A stretch of 64,000 nucleotides of DNA. Origin: Centropus unirufus (taxonomy: Eukaryota; Chordata; Aves; Cuculiformes; Centropidae). The position numbers were made by a program, and so were the translations under genes. Location of the stretch: contig VYZI01000119.1 in assembly GCA_013397695.1 (NCBI GenBank), positions 1,860,303 through 1,924,302 of the forward strand, in the 5' to 3' direction. Below are positions 38,190-51,100 of the stretch, piece by piece (the first letter of the stretch is position 1; every line of letters begins with the position of its first letter). A model generated the notes under the pieces. The model saw only the letters and a program-made list of their open reading frames with translations. It had not been told where the DNA came from and did not search any database.

Positions 38190-38530
38190 GGCTGGGGAGT
38201 TGTTAGGCACGGATACAACGATCTCCGATAGACACGGAGAGCCCACGGGCACGGCAGAACCAGGGCTGGCTTCCTCGGCAGCAGTTGGAGAACACGGCTC
38301 CCAAGGTACCACTCAGCGGTCAACGCGCTTCCCAGCAGCGAGCGGGACCACCGGAAGAGCATCCTCACCATCCACGTCAACCGTAACCAACTGCATCCAA
38401 CCGTCTGGACCGCTGCCGGGCCGCGGGCTCGTCCGGCGTCAGGAAGCTCCGCGGTATTCACGAGGCGTACGGGAAACAGGCGCACGAGGATCCGCTGCTC
38501 CGTTCTCTGAACCAGTTGGAAGGTACCTGG
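38190..38530. other. CpG-rich block in the PHIP 3' region
   Basis: CpG dinucleotides are dense here (for example CCGCTGCCGGGCCGCGGGC near 38408) and G+C is clearly higher than in the AT-rich flanks. Open frames on both strands run through it, but none resembles a known protein. Possible readings: a small orphan CpG island, an antisense promoter, or locally elevated GC. Confidence 0.45.
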
Positions 38531-38735
38531 GCTGGCATTTCTGACACAGGCACAGAACTGCAGTTCTTGAGTTATCTCAGAACACTGACCGAGAGTTTAT
38601 TGCTCACATTTAAAAGCTTCAGACTTGGCAATCGGAAGCTTTTTTTTTTTATGTCGATACAGAATGGCGTAACAACCTCAAACAATACATTTTTCTCCGA
38701 CCAAAACGCAGTCTGATGGTGACTGAAGTCTCATA

Positions 38736-38812
38736 AATAAAGTATGCAACCCAGTGAAATTAAATTATAAAAATATAAGTTTTAAATAAAGCTGGTATTA
38801 TTTTCTAATAAA
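38736..38812 (+). terminator. Cluster of three plus-strand AATAAA motifs
   Basis: AATAAA at 38736, 38785 and 38807 on the plus strand, antisense to the putative PHIP 3' UTR. They could end a read-through or antisense transcript, or be chance in AT-rich DNA. Confidence 0.2.
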
Positions 38813-41478
38813 TTTTAGTGTTGCTTCTATTCAAAAAATTGACCCAAATAACCCACAATTTGTTTTAAAAGAAAACCCATTAATGTGTCTAATATGAATT
38901 AAAAAATGACTGGCTAAAGTCACCGATATTCTGGGGTGGGAAGCAGTACCCATGTTCTGCGGGTAAGGCCTTCTCATAGAATTCAGATGTACAAATTTCT
39001 ACCTACTGTTAAGGGAACGCAGATTATTTCAATCTCTGAAACTTATATACAAGGTATTTTCGAGATATAAATATATACATGAACATGCCATATAAAACAT
39101 TATTACAAATGGAGTAAATACAGAAGTGGATTTTTTATATAATCTGTTTTTTTTTATATTACAATGCAGATAACATCAGGAAATTACACATATTCAAATG
39201 ATTGCCTTCATCAGTGAGATTTGACAGAATTAACAAGTAGAATCAAGTAGCTTTGAGTCGTGAAGCTGTTCTGCAACCGTACAGCCACAGCTTGCTTTCT
39301 TACCACGTGTTTAGTGACTCTGTTTTAACTGAATGATAAAGAAATACTTGTTAGGAAAAAAAAAAATAAAAAAAAAATACATGAAATAGAAACTAATCCC
39401 TGCTCCCCAAATTCGTATCCACAACAAGTCAAAGAGAATCTGGGAATTTTACTCTTTCTTTGTAGCAAAATGATTTATGAACTACTTGAAACTAGGTATG
39501 GAGGGTACCAAGCTGCCCTCCACGCTATCACATTTATATTCCTCTTGGTGCCAGAAACCAATGTTCTTTGTTCAAACATTTAAGCTTTACCAGAAAATAA
39601 GAGTGAAGAATTGGTACATGTACAGAATCTGTGCAAATTTAAGGTCTTAATTCTGTATGCCCTCCCTTCCAAATATTGCAGGTGGTGCTCATAAAAAAGG
39701 AGAAGAATTATTAAGCAAGGGTGTACAGAATTGAGGTTTCATTTCAGGTTTATTTTTTAAAACTAAGTTAGGGTCACACACCAAAAGGAAATCTTTCACA
39801 CTACCCAAACTTCCAAAACTATGGATAACCAGAAAATTTTGGTTACATTTTTGTACCATACCAGATCTCAGAAATATGACTACTTCTGCTTTTTTTTTTT
39901 TTTTCCTTAAAACTGGACAACATTTTAAGTACTAAAAAATGGTATTAAAGTTTGTTCATAAAGGTATAAAATAACTAAATGTACCATAAACAAATAAATA
40001 ACTGCTTCTCTTTTCCAGAGCAGTACATATAACAATACATTCCCCTAAGTCATATAGTTATCATTTACAATAGACAACTTAATCTTACTAAGGATGCAGG
40101 AAATAATAGAATACAAGGCACAATCATTAAATGGAATTTTTCTTTAGGGTGTATATTGACTTATGTCAGCGTGATATACCATAAAAAGTGCAGAAAAACA
40201 CAATGTGCAATGAGACCACTGTATAAAACATGATTGCATAAAAAGTGATTTGGCCTTTTAACCTTAATAATTGAAAATAACCAATCTTCCCCTTAAAATT
40301 AAACTATAAAGTATGACACTTAAAAATTTATTTTCAATTCTAGTGCTATCTAAAAAATCCTGAAAAAAATTTATACCTGGGTAATATCTTTTACGTATGT
40401 GTTTATGTATATATTAATATATACACGTACACTTCTCTTTGTAGGTTATTTTAGCCTCTTAAGCATGCCTCGAGTTGTAGAAACAACAATCTGGATCAGA
40501 AAGTAAACATCACCATTTCATACCTGTCCTGTAATTTCCTTGAATCCTTTAACCAATTATGCATTTTGTCTAAAACATCTCTGTCAAAGGACCCCACCAG
40601 TGCATTATTTTTCTACCGAAAGTACCAAAAAAGGACACATTTCAGAACAATGTTAAGAACTGACTATTTAAAACAATACACAGCTTTTATCACTGCAAAT
40701 GGTATGCCGTACTGACACTCAAAAAGAAAAAAAGAAAACGCTTTCCACTGCACTGATTCTCAGTCTTTGGCACAATAAACAGAGATTTAGTGATTGATAC
40801 AAGAATCAAGGTCTGAAAAATTAGACATTAGTCAAACTTTTTCCAATGTGGATATATATAAATATATTTGTGATTACATTTTTGCTATGTTTGGCAGAGC
40901 TTGGATAAACCAACAGCCTGTGCTAGGCCTCTTTTGCAGCTGAACGTTCCATCCCAACTGAAATTAATCATTTTCAGATTAGCAAAGTTTGGTATTTTTG
41001 TAGTTAACAGACACGTAAGTGAATTTACTGCCACTTTTTGCCAAAAGCCGCCTCCTTAGGCAACTTGACTTTACAATCAAAGCGTACCTTGCTCGGTCAA
41101 AACCAGACCCCAGTTTTCAGTTTGTGGCATTACGAGGTCTGTCACCTTTCTTTAATTGTGTAGAGATACCAAGCACTACTCGAGCAGAGCGGCTCTCAAC
41201 TCTGTGTGCCAGCCAGGAATTGCTTCAATTACTCTCAACTGTGAACGAAATGACTGTTGAAATGCATAACCTATCTGGAGGGCAATAAATAGCAAAAGTT
41301 TTTAAAATATATATTTCTTTCAAAGAATGTTCTTTCAGTTTATTTTTTGCTAGATTTTTTCCCCACATCCGAACATATTCTTCTAACCCATAATAGCAGC
41401 AGGGAAGCAGAAGTCTCTTCTGCTGTTCCTCAACTGTACCTGCTTCATAGCATTCTGAAGTCAAACCCTTGACAAAAA

Positions 41479-42122
41479 TTACCAACCGATTAAATTAGCT
41501 TTTGCTTTTTCAGTCAACTTTCGGACTCTGCCTCTGCTCGACGTTCCAAAAGTTAAGGAGGTGTCTTCAAACAATAGCTGCCTCTGCTCTTCCTCAGAGT
41601 CATCTTCGTTGTAAAAGGCTGTCCTCCTACCCTGGTTTCTAGTTCTCATGTGAGGTTCAGAATCTTTAAGCTCTTCAGAGCCCTCCTCCATAGGCTTAGC
41701 TATCTTTTTCCTCCTGCTTCTTGTTTGCATTTTAACGTTCACAGGAACTAAGAGGTTCGAGCCCGGCTGATGGGTCTTTAACTTCCTTTTTGGCTTTCTA
41801 CCCCCACGGCCTTTTTTGTGCAACAAGTCTTCCTTCATATTATTTCCAGCAAGAGAATTGCATGCAGTAGAAGCAGAGGCTTCCTCCGGCGCATCCCTCG
41901 CCGCCTGGATCGCGTTCTGCTCTGCAGCCTTTTGCTGTTCAAGAATTTGTAGCTTTTTTGGTTTCCTGCCTCTTTTCTTGTGCACCACTTCACAGCCTGT
42001 GTTATTGGTCTCCACCTTCGGCTTCCGTCCGGGACCTCTTTTAACTGGAGGTTTCGAAGGCTGCCCTCCGTGGCCGTTCACCTGAACGCTTCCTGATGCC
42101 AAAGCATTGTTCTTGCAATCCG
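41479..42122 (-). CDS. PHIP: PHIP last coding exon with AT-hook-like motifs
   Basis: Acceptor CCTTTACAG|CGGATTGC. Encodes DCKNNALASGSVQVNGHGGQ, then three basic GRK/GRP-type motifs (KRGPGRKPK, KKRGRKPKK, GRGGRKPKR) resembling AT-hooks, and the highly conserved end EPHMRTRNQGRRTAFYNEDD ... RGRVRKLTEKAKANLIGW before the TAA stop. Confidence 0.97.
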
Positions 42123-45100
42123 CTGTAAAGGAACGAGAGCACTCATCACCTAACAGGTCTGCATGTGCATTTCTTTTCAACACTGCTTTAATAAAATCCT
42201 TACTAAAAGCTCAGAATGGATTCATGAGGCTTGCAGATGTGTCAAAATCTGAGAAACCCCAACTTGCTCTCAAAGAGCTTCAGGCCAGTATGCAACAAGG
42301 AGCAGCTTTTAATGGGGTTTAGCTCAAGCTAGCGTGAAGAGAACGGGAGCCGGGGGAGGAAGGCAAAAGGGAGGGGGCGCAAAGAAACAGTTCAAGCATA
42401 TTCCTTGGCTGATCTACCACCAGGGGACAAAAACTCCCATGTGGTATCTCCAACTGCAAGAAGGTGCTCAGGAAGCACTGCTGCAAGGATCGGGAATGCT
42501 TCATAGCAAGTCATCCCTGGAGAAACGATACAACTTCCTACAGCCTGAGGTAGCATCCTTTGTAGCCAGCCCATCAGACCCGAATTACTGCACCAGTAAG
42601 GGAAGTGGTAGAAATGTAGATGAACAGAAGGGAAACTATGATTTTCCCAGATTTCCCCCATTAACAGACACATGGCAGAAGGCATTTTCTTGGAGACTTT
42701 TATGGGCTATGAGTTTCCTAGATGAGTGGTACTCAGCCATCTCAGTGTAGCAAGTCACATGACCTCTTACGGAGATGTTTTGATATCATCACCCTTGCCT
42801 AAAACATGACCAGGAACGGCTCCATCACCAGGATGACAGCTCATCATGGATGATGGAACATCCACGCACGGCTCCTGCTGTGCTCACACGTGCCCCATCA
42901 CCCACAGAAGCACGAGCCGCCACTGTCACATGTGGGCGTGCAGGAGAGAAAGGATCAACTCAACGATGTTCAGATACCTCTGACAAGCCCAAACATCCCA
43001 TAATGGGTGCCCATTTAACCATGCAGTGCGGTAACAGCTGAGGCCCTTGAGAGAAGGCTTGCAAGGAGACACCTTATCATAGCCTACGACTCTCTGAAAG
43101 GAGGTGGTAGAGAGGTGGGTGAACCAAGCAAGCTCGGTCAGAAAAGTAGGTGAAACTAGGTCCAACCACTCCATCCAAATATTCAAAGGAGAAGCAGTAA
43201 AGGTGGTGTAGTTCTACACCGCTGTGGCAAAAAAATGAAAGGACAGAATTACAGCTGGGATGCTCCGATCTTTATGCTTGTGGCTGTGGAGAACGGCACC
43301 ACGCTTGGTGTGACTGAGCCAAACGCAACCCACAAGTTTCATCAGGTAAAGCCTACAGGGTTTATTTAAAATGTGACCCTGCAGAAGTCTGGTTTGGAAT
43401 GTGGCAACTCATAACATGACCCTTGGAATAATTTAAGTGAAGGCACGTGTGTTCATGGGTCAAAATCAGCTGGACAGGACAGTATCACAGCACGGAAATG
43501 GTGTTAGGTGTAGCCATTAACTGTTGAGTCGCTCCACTACATTTCCCTGTTCAGCTAAATCATAATTTGTGCTCATTTCCCCACCCCGAAATCATCACAA
43601 CACAGGAGCCACTACATCAATAACTGAGGAGGGTGAAATTCCAGCAAAACTCCATACCTTGTTGATTAACAGTGGAAGATTTTACTTTGCGCTTGACCTG
43701 CTTCTCTTTCTCGGGGTTTTCCTTCGTTGTGTTATTCCTAGTGTTATGACTGTTATCAGATTGACTAGGGATTGAGACAATATTCTGGTTCTTGGAATGT
43801 TTGGTTGAATTTTCCAGTACTACAAGGACAAAAAGAAAAAAAATATTATTCAGGTTAAGTAGTTTATGCCACTATATCTTATCTAGCTAAAAGTCACGTT
43901 CTACTGAAGACAAACAATTTGAATCAATGACCTAGAAATGAGAAAGCTTCCTGGATGACAGAACGCAGCCCAACTCGTTCTATTTTCCTACGAAGAGCCA
44001 GTCTTAAAAGAAACAAATACTCTAGATTGCAAAAAAGTTTTAGGTTTACAAAATATTCACTGCCGGAAAAAAAACCAAGCCAGAAAACCAACTTGCCTGC
44101 CTTTCCTGACGCTGCAGCGGTATTAGGCTTTGTAATTAAAGGCTTTATTGTTAAAGGCTTTGCTCCTGAAGAAGTAGATGGTTGCTCCGGAACAGCCGCA
44201 TCCGTTATCCCCCTATTGCTCCGAGTCCGCACAAGGGAAGAAGTCTCAGCTGCTTTTCCGTTCATCTGAGGTGAAGCATGTCTCAGTGCTGTCGACCGGG
44301 CAGGTGCAGAGGATGAAGAGGGGGCAGAAGTTTCTGCCTTCAGATGAGGTTTTATTAATCTCCTTTTCCTTTCAGGGCTGCAAAAGGAATAACGATTGAG
44401 ATCCTGGGCGACCACTTGTTTTATTTTACAGGAATAAAGAATATTAAATGCTGTTGTCAGAGGTTGTGGGAGTAAACCAGACACCTCTCTATAAAAGTAT
44501 GTGAAATATATGGTGTTTCCTCTGGAAATCCATGGATTTGAGAGTCTCTGAAAAGCAATTATTTACAAGAAATGCCATACTTTTATGACAAAGCAGGATG
44601 CCACCTATCCTAAGGATGCTATTGCACAGTATATGGTTAGCATTTACTTGGATTTTGGAGTTATTCAAGTTTCAATGCTTACGTATGAACTTTAACACTT
44701 CCACATCACAGGGCCTTGCATGTTAAAGCTATCATTCTGCAACACCAGGAACAGTATAGGAAGCATTAAGGAAAAAAACACACTGAGTTCTACTGTTTCC
44801 ATAAATCCATGTTAAGGAATACTGCAAATGTACCTGGACGCAACACTACTGGAAACTGAGCTGCTTCTACTCCTTTTTTTCCTTCGCTTCTTTATCGTAT
44901 TTCGTTTATGGAAGCGCAGGGCAGATTTGTAATCTGATAATATAGAACTTATGTGCTCTTCAAAGAAAGCGGAAAGGCGCAAACTCATGCTGTAGATCTG
45001 AAAAAGAGAAGCCAGTGAACAAGCAAGGTTTATACTTGTGCCAAGTATAATTTTATTTATCATTAAATAATAGCTAGGAAAGTAAACTGATTAATATGGA

Positions 45101-48100
45101 AATTTTTAAAGGAAATTTACAGGCTATCTCCACAAATTTACACTAGTCCATGTGTGGGGTTCCTTTTCCTATTTGCATGGGTTTGAAAAGTCTGTTACAC
45201 CTGAAGATCATACACAAAAGTGAAAAATAGAAAAGCCACCTTTCCAACTGCCTTTCCAGAATGCATCCCTTCTCAGCTCCAGCAGAAACCACAAAGAGAT
45301 CCTTAAAGGAATTTTTACTCATATCTAGGGTCAAGAATTCTAATTTCCTTCTGTATTAAGCTGCATCCTTATATCCTACATTTGAGTCTGTTCCTCTTAT
45401 GGATGGACCAATACTCCCAGTAAGCTGGCTGCAACAGGTACACTGAATCAATTAGAATTATGCTGGTGTGCACATTTCATATTTTTTAAACAGAGAGACT
45501 CAACCAAACTCAGTTTAGATTGCAACTGATTTTTTAGGTACAGATGCTTTCCTTCTGGAGACAAAACCATGGAAGTGAATGGTCCAAATACTGTAAGAGG
45601 GGACATGGCACCTTCTTAGGACATGAAACACAGACGATATTAACAGTTTCTTAACTAATAACACAGTAGATAAACTGAGGACTAGACTAAAAAGTACGCG
45701 TGATGAATTCTGAATGCTCTGCCACAGAGGACATCCAAAGAAATTTTGTAAAATATGAAAAAAACCTAGATAGAAAATCTATGCCTTATCTGCCAAGGAA
45801 AAGAAAAAGCTGATGGGTTTACGTTTACTCTTGAAATAAGCATCAGTGATGTAAAGTAAGATGCTAAAAATACCACTGAATGATAAGTGAGGGTCAAAGC
45901 ACCACCACTCAACAGCTACATGAAAAACCGTAGGTTCTGAATACACTCTTTCTAGGCAAAATAAAAGAGCTACAAATTATTACTATACCAGTCTGCTTGG
46001 TAGAAACATGAACAAATACAAAAAAAATCTGAAATCATACCAGAGCAGAGAAAATTTCNNNNNNNNNNNNNNNNNNNNNNNNNNNNNNNNNNNNNNNNNN
46101 NNNNNNNNNNNNNNNNNNNNNNNNNNNNNNNNNNNNNNNNNNNNNNNNNNNNNNNACCTGCCCAAAAAGCCCTGCCCTTTGATGCAACCAGAATACAAAA
46201 ATACTGATTCACAGGCAGCCTGAACAGCGAGCGGGATTGTCCATTAGTAACTGAAGAAAGACCAACCACTGAGCAGCCCTTGATAGTCACCTACAAAGGA
46301 ATTTGTTCCTGCATATTCCTGATGATTTCAGCAGGTTAGGAACTGCAGCTCTGCAGACAGACCAGGCAGTCCTGGTGGGCAATCAGCTACCTGTAAGCCA
46401 GAGATGTGTCCTCATGGCCAAGATGCCCAGTGGTGCCCTGGCATTAAGAAGTGTGGCTAGCAGGTCAAGGGAAGTTACCCTCTGCCTGCCCTAGTGAGGC
46501 CACACCTGGAGTCCATACTCCAGGCTCCCCAACTCAAGAAAGACAAGGAACAAGGAGAGAGCCCTGTAAAAGGCCACAGAGGTTATCAGTGGACTGGAAA
46601 GGCTGAGTGGGCTCAGTCTGTTTAGCCTGGAGAAGACTGCGAGGGGCTCTTACCAACGCCTATAAATATCTAACAGGCAGATGTCAAGGGGCCAGATTCT
46701 TTCAGTGGTTCTCAGTGACAGAATAAGGGGCAAGAGGTACAAACTGGAACAAAGGAAGTTCCACCTGAACATGAGGAAAAACTTCTTCACTCTAAGGGTG
46801 ATGGAGCACTGGAACAGGCTGCCCAGAGAGGTCGTCCAATCTTCTCCAGAGATATTCAAAACCTGCCTGGACATATTCCTGTGCCTTTTGGCAGTTGGAC
46901 TGGATGATCTCCAGAGATCCCTTCCAATCCCTACTACCATTCTGGTATCAATTTGGTATTTAGAACAGCCAAACATGAAAGCTATTAATAATTCTAGTCT
47001 AACACCTAACGCACATTTGTGTAAGGATACAGAGAAGCCTTGAACATGCGTAAGTGTACATTTATAACTTCCACTAACACCTACAAGTCAGTATGAGATG
47101 AAATATTAACTCTGCCATTAGCAGAAACAGCTCAGTAAGACTGGCTTTGTAGGCTCACGCTCTATGTAAACTGTTCTGCCTCCCCGTAAATCCCAAATGC
47201 TTCATTACAATCTGACTGCGCGCTGGCAAACAACACAGAAGTTCATTATCCTCTACTCTATACCTGGATGTTTCAGTTTGGGGCACTCTCCAAAGTGGAG
47301 GAGGTTGGGACTCTGTTGAAAATCTAGCTTCTTAGCAAAAATATCAGTTAAGTTTCACTATTATACACACAATCACTTTTCTACAGATCATTCCTCCAAT
47401 GTGGCTTTCCCACAATGTTGGACTCCATGATCTTGGAGATCTTTTCCAACCTAGTGATACTAAAACTCTTTGATTCCCTTTGGATCCACTTGCAAATATT
47501 TCCTTTTGAAACATACTTGCAGAGCAGCAGACCTTTGGGCATTTAAATGGCACAGAGGCCTTTCCTTTAAAACACAGAAATATTTCTCAGAAATATTGAA
47601 GTCTGGAGTTCAGGAGTAATTAAACTTGTTCTTAAAGTAATCGCTTGCATTGCCTGTCTGTTTTCCCACCGTGTCTTTTTCAGATATAAGTATTCTTTCA
47701 GACAAGAAGAGAAAAGAAAATGAAGCATTACCCTTGATCTTTTACTCGGTGTGTAGGCCTTGGAATTGCTGAAAATCAGTCTCACATCTTTACATAACTC
47801 CATTGGTGACTCATAGTTTCCAGCTTCCAGTGTTTCTCTAACAGTAGCAAAATCCATAGGAGTGTCAATAATATCCCGATAATCCTGTAAAGAAATAACA
47901 AAGCCATATGTTGCAATGTTTTTTCCCCCCAAGTCTCAATGTATCATTTTCATTAGGCTGTATTTGATAAACCTGTTTAAACCAAATCTTTTAGGCAGGT
48001 TTGGAGGATTTAAATGGCTGGGGAAAACTGCCGATTTCCTTCTTTCTGCTCCTACACAACGTAACTCCTTACAGACATACTTGGCAGCACCGAGGTTAGA

Positions 48101-51100
48101 AGATAACTGATGCAACACTTAATTTTGTAAATAAATATACTGAAATGCAGAGCTCAAAGTTTCATGTCCCAAGGGTTATATTACTGACACACTTCCATGG
48201 TATTGAAGTGCAACCACGAGCTCTCCAGGTGACTTAACAGCTCAGACTCGGTACTAAAGCCTAATCCAGTTTTGACATATTAGCTTTAAAATAATCAAGT
48301 TTGAATATTTGAATCTGATCAGAGGCTTAGCACATCCCTCTGCAACTTGAGCAGTTTCCCAAATGAGGACCTGCAATTTAGGGAAGTAACATTAAGATAC
48401 TGAAAACTCCACAGGCTTAAATAGGATCCTCCTCAAGCCAGTGACTGAACTTCTTTCCTTAGGCTACAGAAGGAAAAAATATCCACATGACAAACTTAAA
48501 ATGCCAAAATTAACTAAGAAGTAAATTAATCCACGAGAGCAAATTGAACCTATGTGCCTCTGAATGTTACACAGGTTTGTGACACCAGGGAGCAGCTGTT
48601 TCACGCCCAAGCCTAGTAAGGTGCTCTCCATCAGCTCATTTGAGGATCTCAGACTCACCAGGTTGGAAAAGACCTCTGAGATCAAGTCCAACCTTACCTG
48701 TCCACCACTAAACTATATCCCTGAGCACCTCACCTACCCATCTTCTAAACACCTCCAGGGCTGGTGACTCGCCCACCCTCCTGGGCAGCTGCTCCAGTGC
48801 TTCCAACACAAACTCAAAGGGCCACTTCAATCTCAAGCACAAAGGGTCACTCGCAGTTAGCCACAGCATCAAGGTTGCTTCAAAAATTACAGCGCCCAAT
48901 GGCTGCAGAAGTGTCAAGACAGACCCCACCAGTGACCTCTGAAAGAGAAGCATTTCTTTTCTCTAACGGGGACAATGACTTGCAACAAGACTTTTGTGTT
49001 AAAATATTCTGTAATTACAAATACTGCTTGCCGCTCTGAAATCCTAAGTCACCATCCAGACAGAAAGCAAAATTAGTGAAAGCCCATGCTACTGCAGTTA
49101 ATGGTTCACTACAGTTCTTCAGCAGGGACTTTTTCTGCATCAAGCCCAGATGACCGCAATATAAAAAATACTTTGGTTTTTGTACCTCTGAAATGAAAAT
49201 AAACAATGATCCATGACAACATTTGTCACACACACCAAACATACGCCCTTCATATAAGACTATATCTCACCCAGACAAGGAAAGATGCAGCTTAATTGAA
49301 AAGTTGTAATTCACTCAACAACACAGACATCCCTGAACATAAAACACTTGGCAATAAAGTACTTAAGAGAGCAGAGAAATACAATTTTTTTAAGAATTAC
49401 TTTAAGACAAAAAACATTATCAAGTGGCAACCAAGCACTGAAAAATCAATTTCTTTCAATAAAACTGTCTGAAGTTTCAATTAAAAGAACTGGGAAAATG
49501 GTCACAGTTGAGGAAAAAAAAACCCAAACCATCTAACAACTGGATCCTAACCAGACTTCCTGTTGTAAATACTCACTGGATATTCAAGGAGATCCACTGG
49601 CTGCCGAAACGGTTCGGAATCTTCGCACTGGAAGATGAGATTCAGCAGCTCCTGGCACTGCTTCTTCCATGACTGAATGTCATACGACTGAGCTCTGTTA
49701 CGCAGCCGCCGCTTTGGCTGGTGATCCTGAAATGACAATATTGTCTGGTATGTATTAAATAAACCAGTAGGCTTTGTGAAACCTAAGAGAAACGGTACCT
49801 TGCAGGATATAAATTCTCATTAATGAGTTTGTAACACACAGCAATACAGACAGAAAGGCTTTTAAATCAAACAAACAATAGAATAACACATCACTTGAAA
49901 CATCAAAACTTCCCAAATGCTGAGATTACTTGATAATAAAAACGTTTTCACATCCCTTTGTTCATAAATGCACTTGTAATTATTTATAGCACTATAAATC
50001 GTAAACAAATATATTTACCTTTCTTTTTCTAGTGGAAGTTCCTGGCACATTTGTATCTTTCTCTTCTTCCTTTGAGCAAGATAATGAGTCGCATAAAAAG
50101 GTTAAGAAAATATAAACATAAATGAGTAGGTGAGTTCTTTTATACTTCACTTATAATTTAAGTATTTACCATTCCATCCCTGTCCCTCTGGGAAGTATTT
50201 ATTTGACTGTCAGCTTTGAGAAGCTCTCAGAGGTCTAAGCGGCATCTAAATTCACCCATAAACTGAGAAAGCTCTCTGGAGAAACAGGAGAGGGGGCCGG
50301 ATTTTAAGACAGCTTTCCAGCTGACAAAAAGAAACACATAAATGGACAGAAAAGGAAAACCCCACACCCTTGCAGTGACTAAAAAGTCCTTTCATACCCC
50401 GCAGGACAAAGACTGGTCCCATTTCTCCAGTCTATCAATGCCAATGTCTAAGACACAACCACTTACCTCATCAGAGTCAGACAACACTTTCTTCTTCATG
50501 GCATTGTATAATGGAATAATGTCATAGCAACTCTGGTCTCTGTGTAAAAAGAAATACACACTAACATTTATTTTCCATCTTCACCTATGGAAGCAACTGT
50601 GTTTTGCCCAAAATAAAGAAAAATGTTTAGTGCTATATGAATCCTAAGAGGACTGCCAGAATAAGAAAAGCTAACCTGCTCAAAAAGCTGTAGAATATTC
50701 TCTAAACTCTGTAAAATAAAGATCACTTAAAACATGGTCAGAGTTAAAATTAAAAATCACAATCCTTTACTGTGAATTTATTAGCATTAGAAAAATCTAA
50801 TGCTATGCCACACCACATAAAGGGTGTTGTAATACATTGGCATCCACAATGCAAGTCATTTCAAACGTAACGTTTATTTGTGTAAGGACTAACACTGGTA
50901 TTGTATAAACCTCCATAATTAAATCAGCAAAACAAACACCGATTTTCAGTTCTTGCATAGCAAAACTCCTACACAAAGAAAGCACAAAGGTGTTTTACTA
51001 CATAGCAATACAAACTACCTGAAGAAGGGAGCAAATACTCTGCAACTCTACAGTGGAAACACAATCAACAACAGAGGCTACTGGGATTATCACTAGAATA

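Larger units (their letters stand above)
35870..41478 (-). other. PHIP: Putative PHIP 3' UTR
   Basis: About 5.6 kb of mostly AT-rich sequence downstream of the PHIP stop, with no supported gene and many T/A-rich runs. Minus-strand AATAAA signals occur near 41340, 38600, 37845 and 35888. The last has a U/GU-rich downstream region and is the best candidate for the distal end, so alternative 3' ends are likely. The extent is inferred; the CpG-rich islands inside it (see 38190-38530) are unusual for a UTR. Confidence 0.5.

Noticed and set aside
38116..38544. 142-codon plus frame and antisense frame 38171-38485
   Set aside because: They lie in the CpG-rich block of the PHIP 3' region; composition is low-complexity and no similarity is evident.
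40390..40440. ATATATA/TGTG-rich stretch as a possible microsatellite
   Set aside because: Too short and irregular to call a repeat array; consistent with AU-rich 3' UTR sequence.
46008..46290. Frames running across the N gap
   Set aside because: Ambiguous bases read as open sequence; there is no evidence of coding.
46681..47043. 120-codon plus frame and overlapping minus frame 46650-46976
   Set aside because: CR1-derived 3' UTR sequence without a coding domain.
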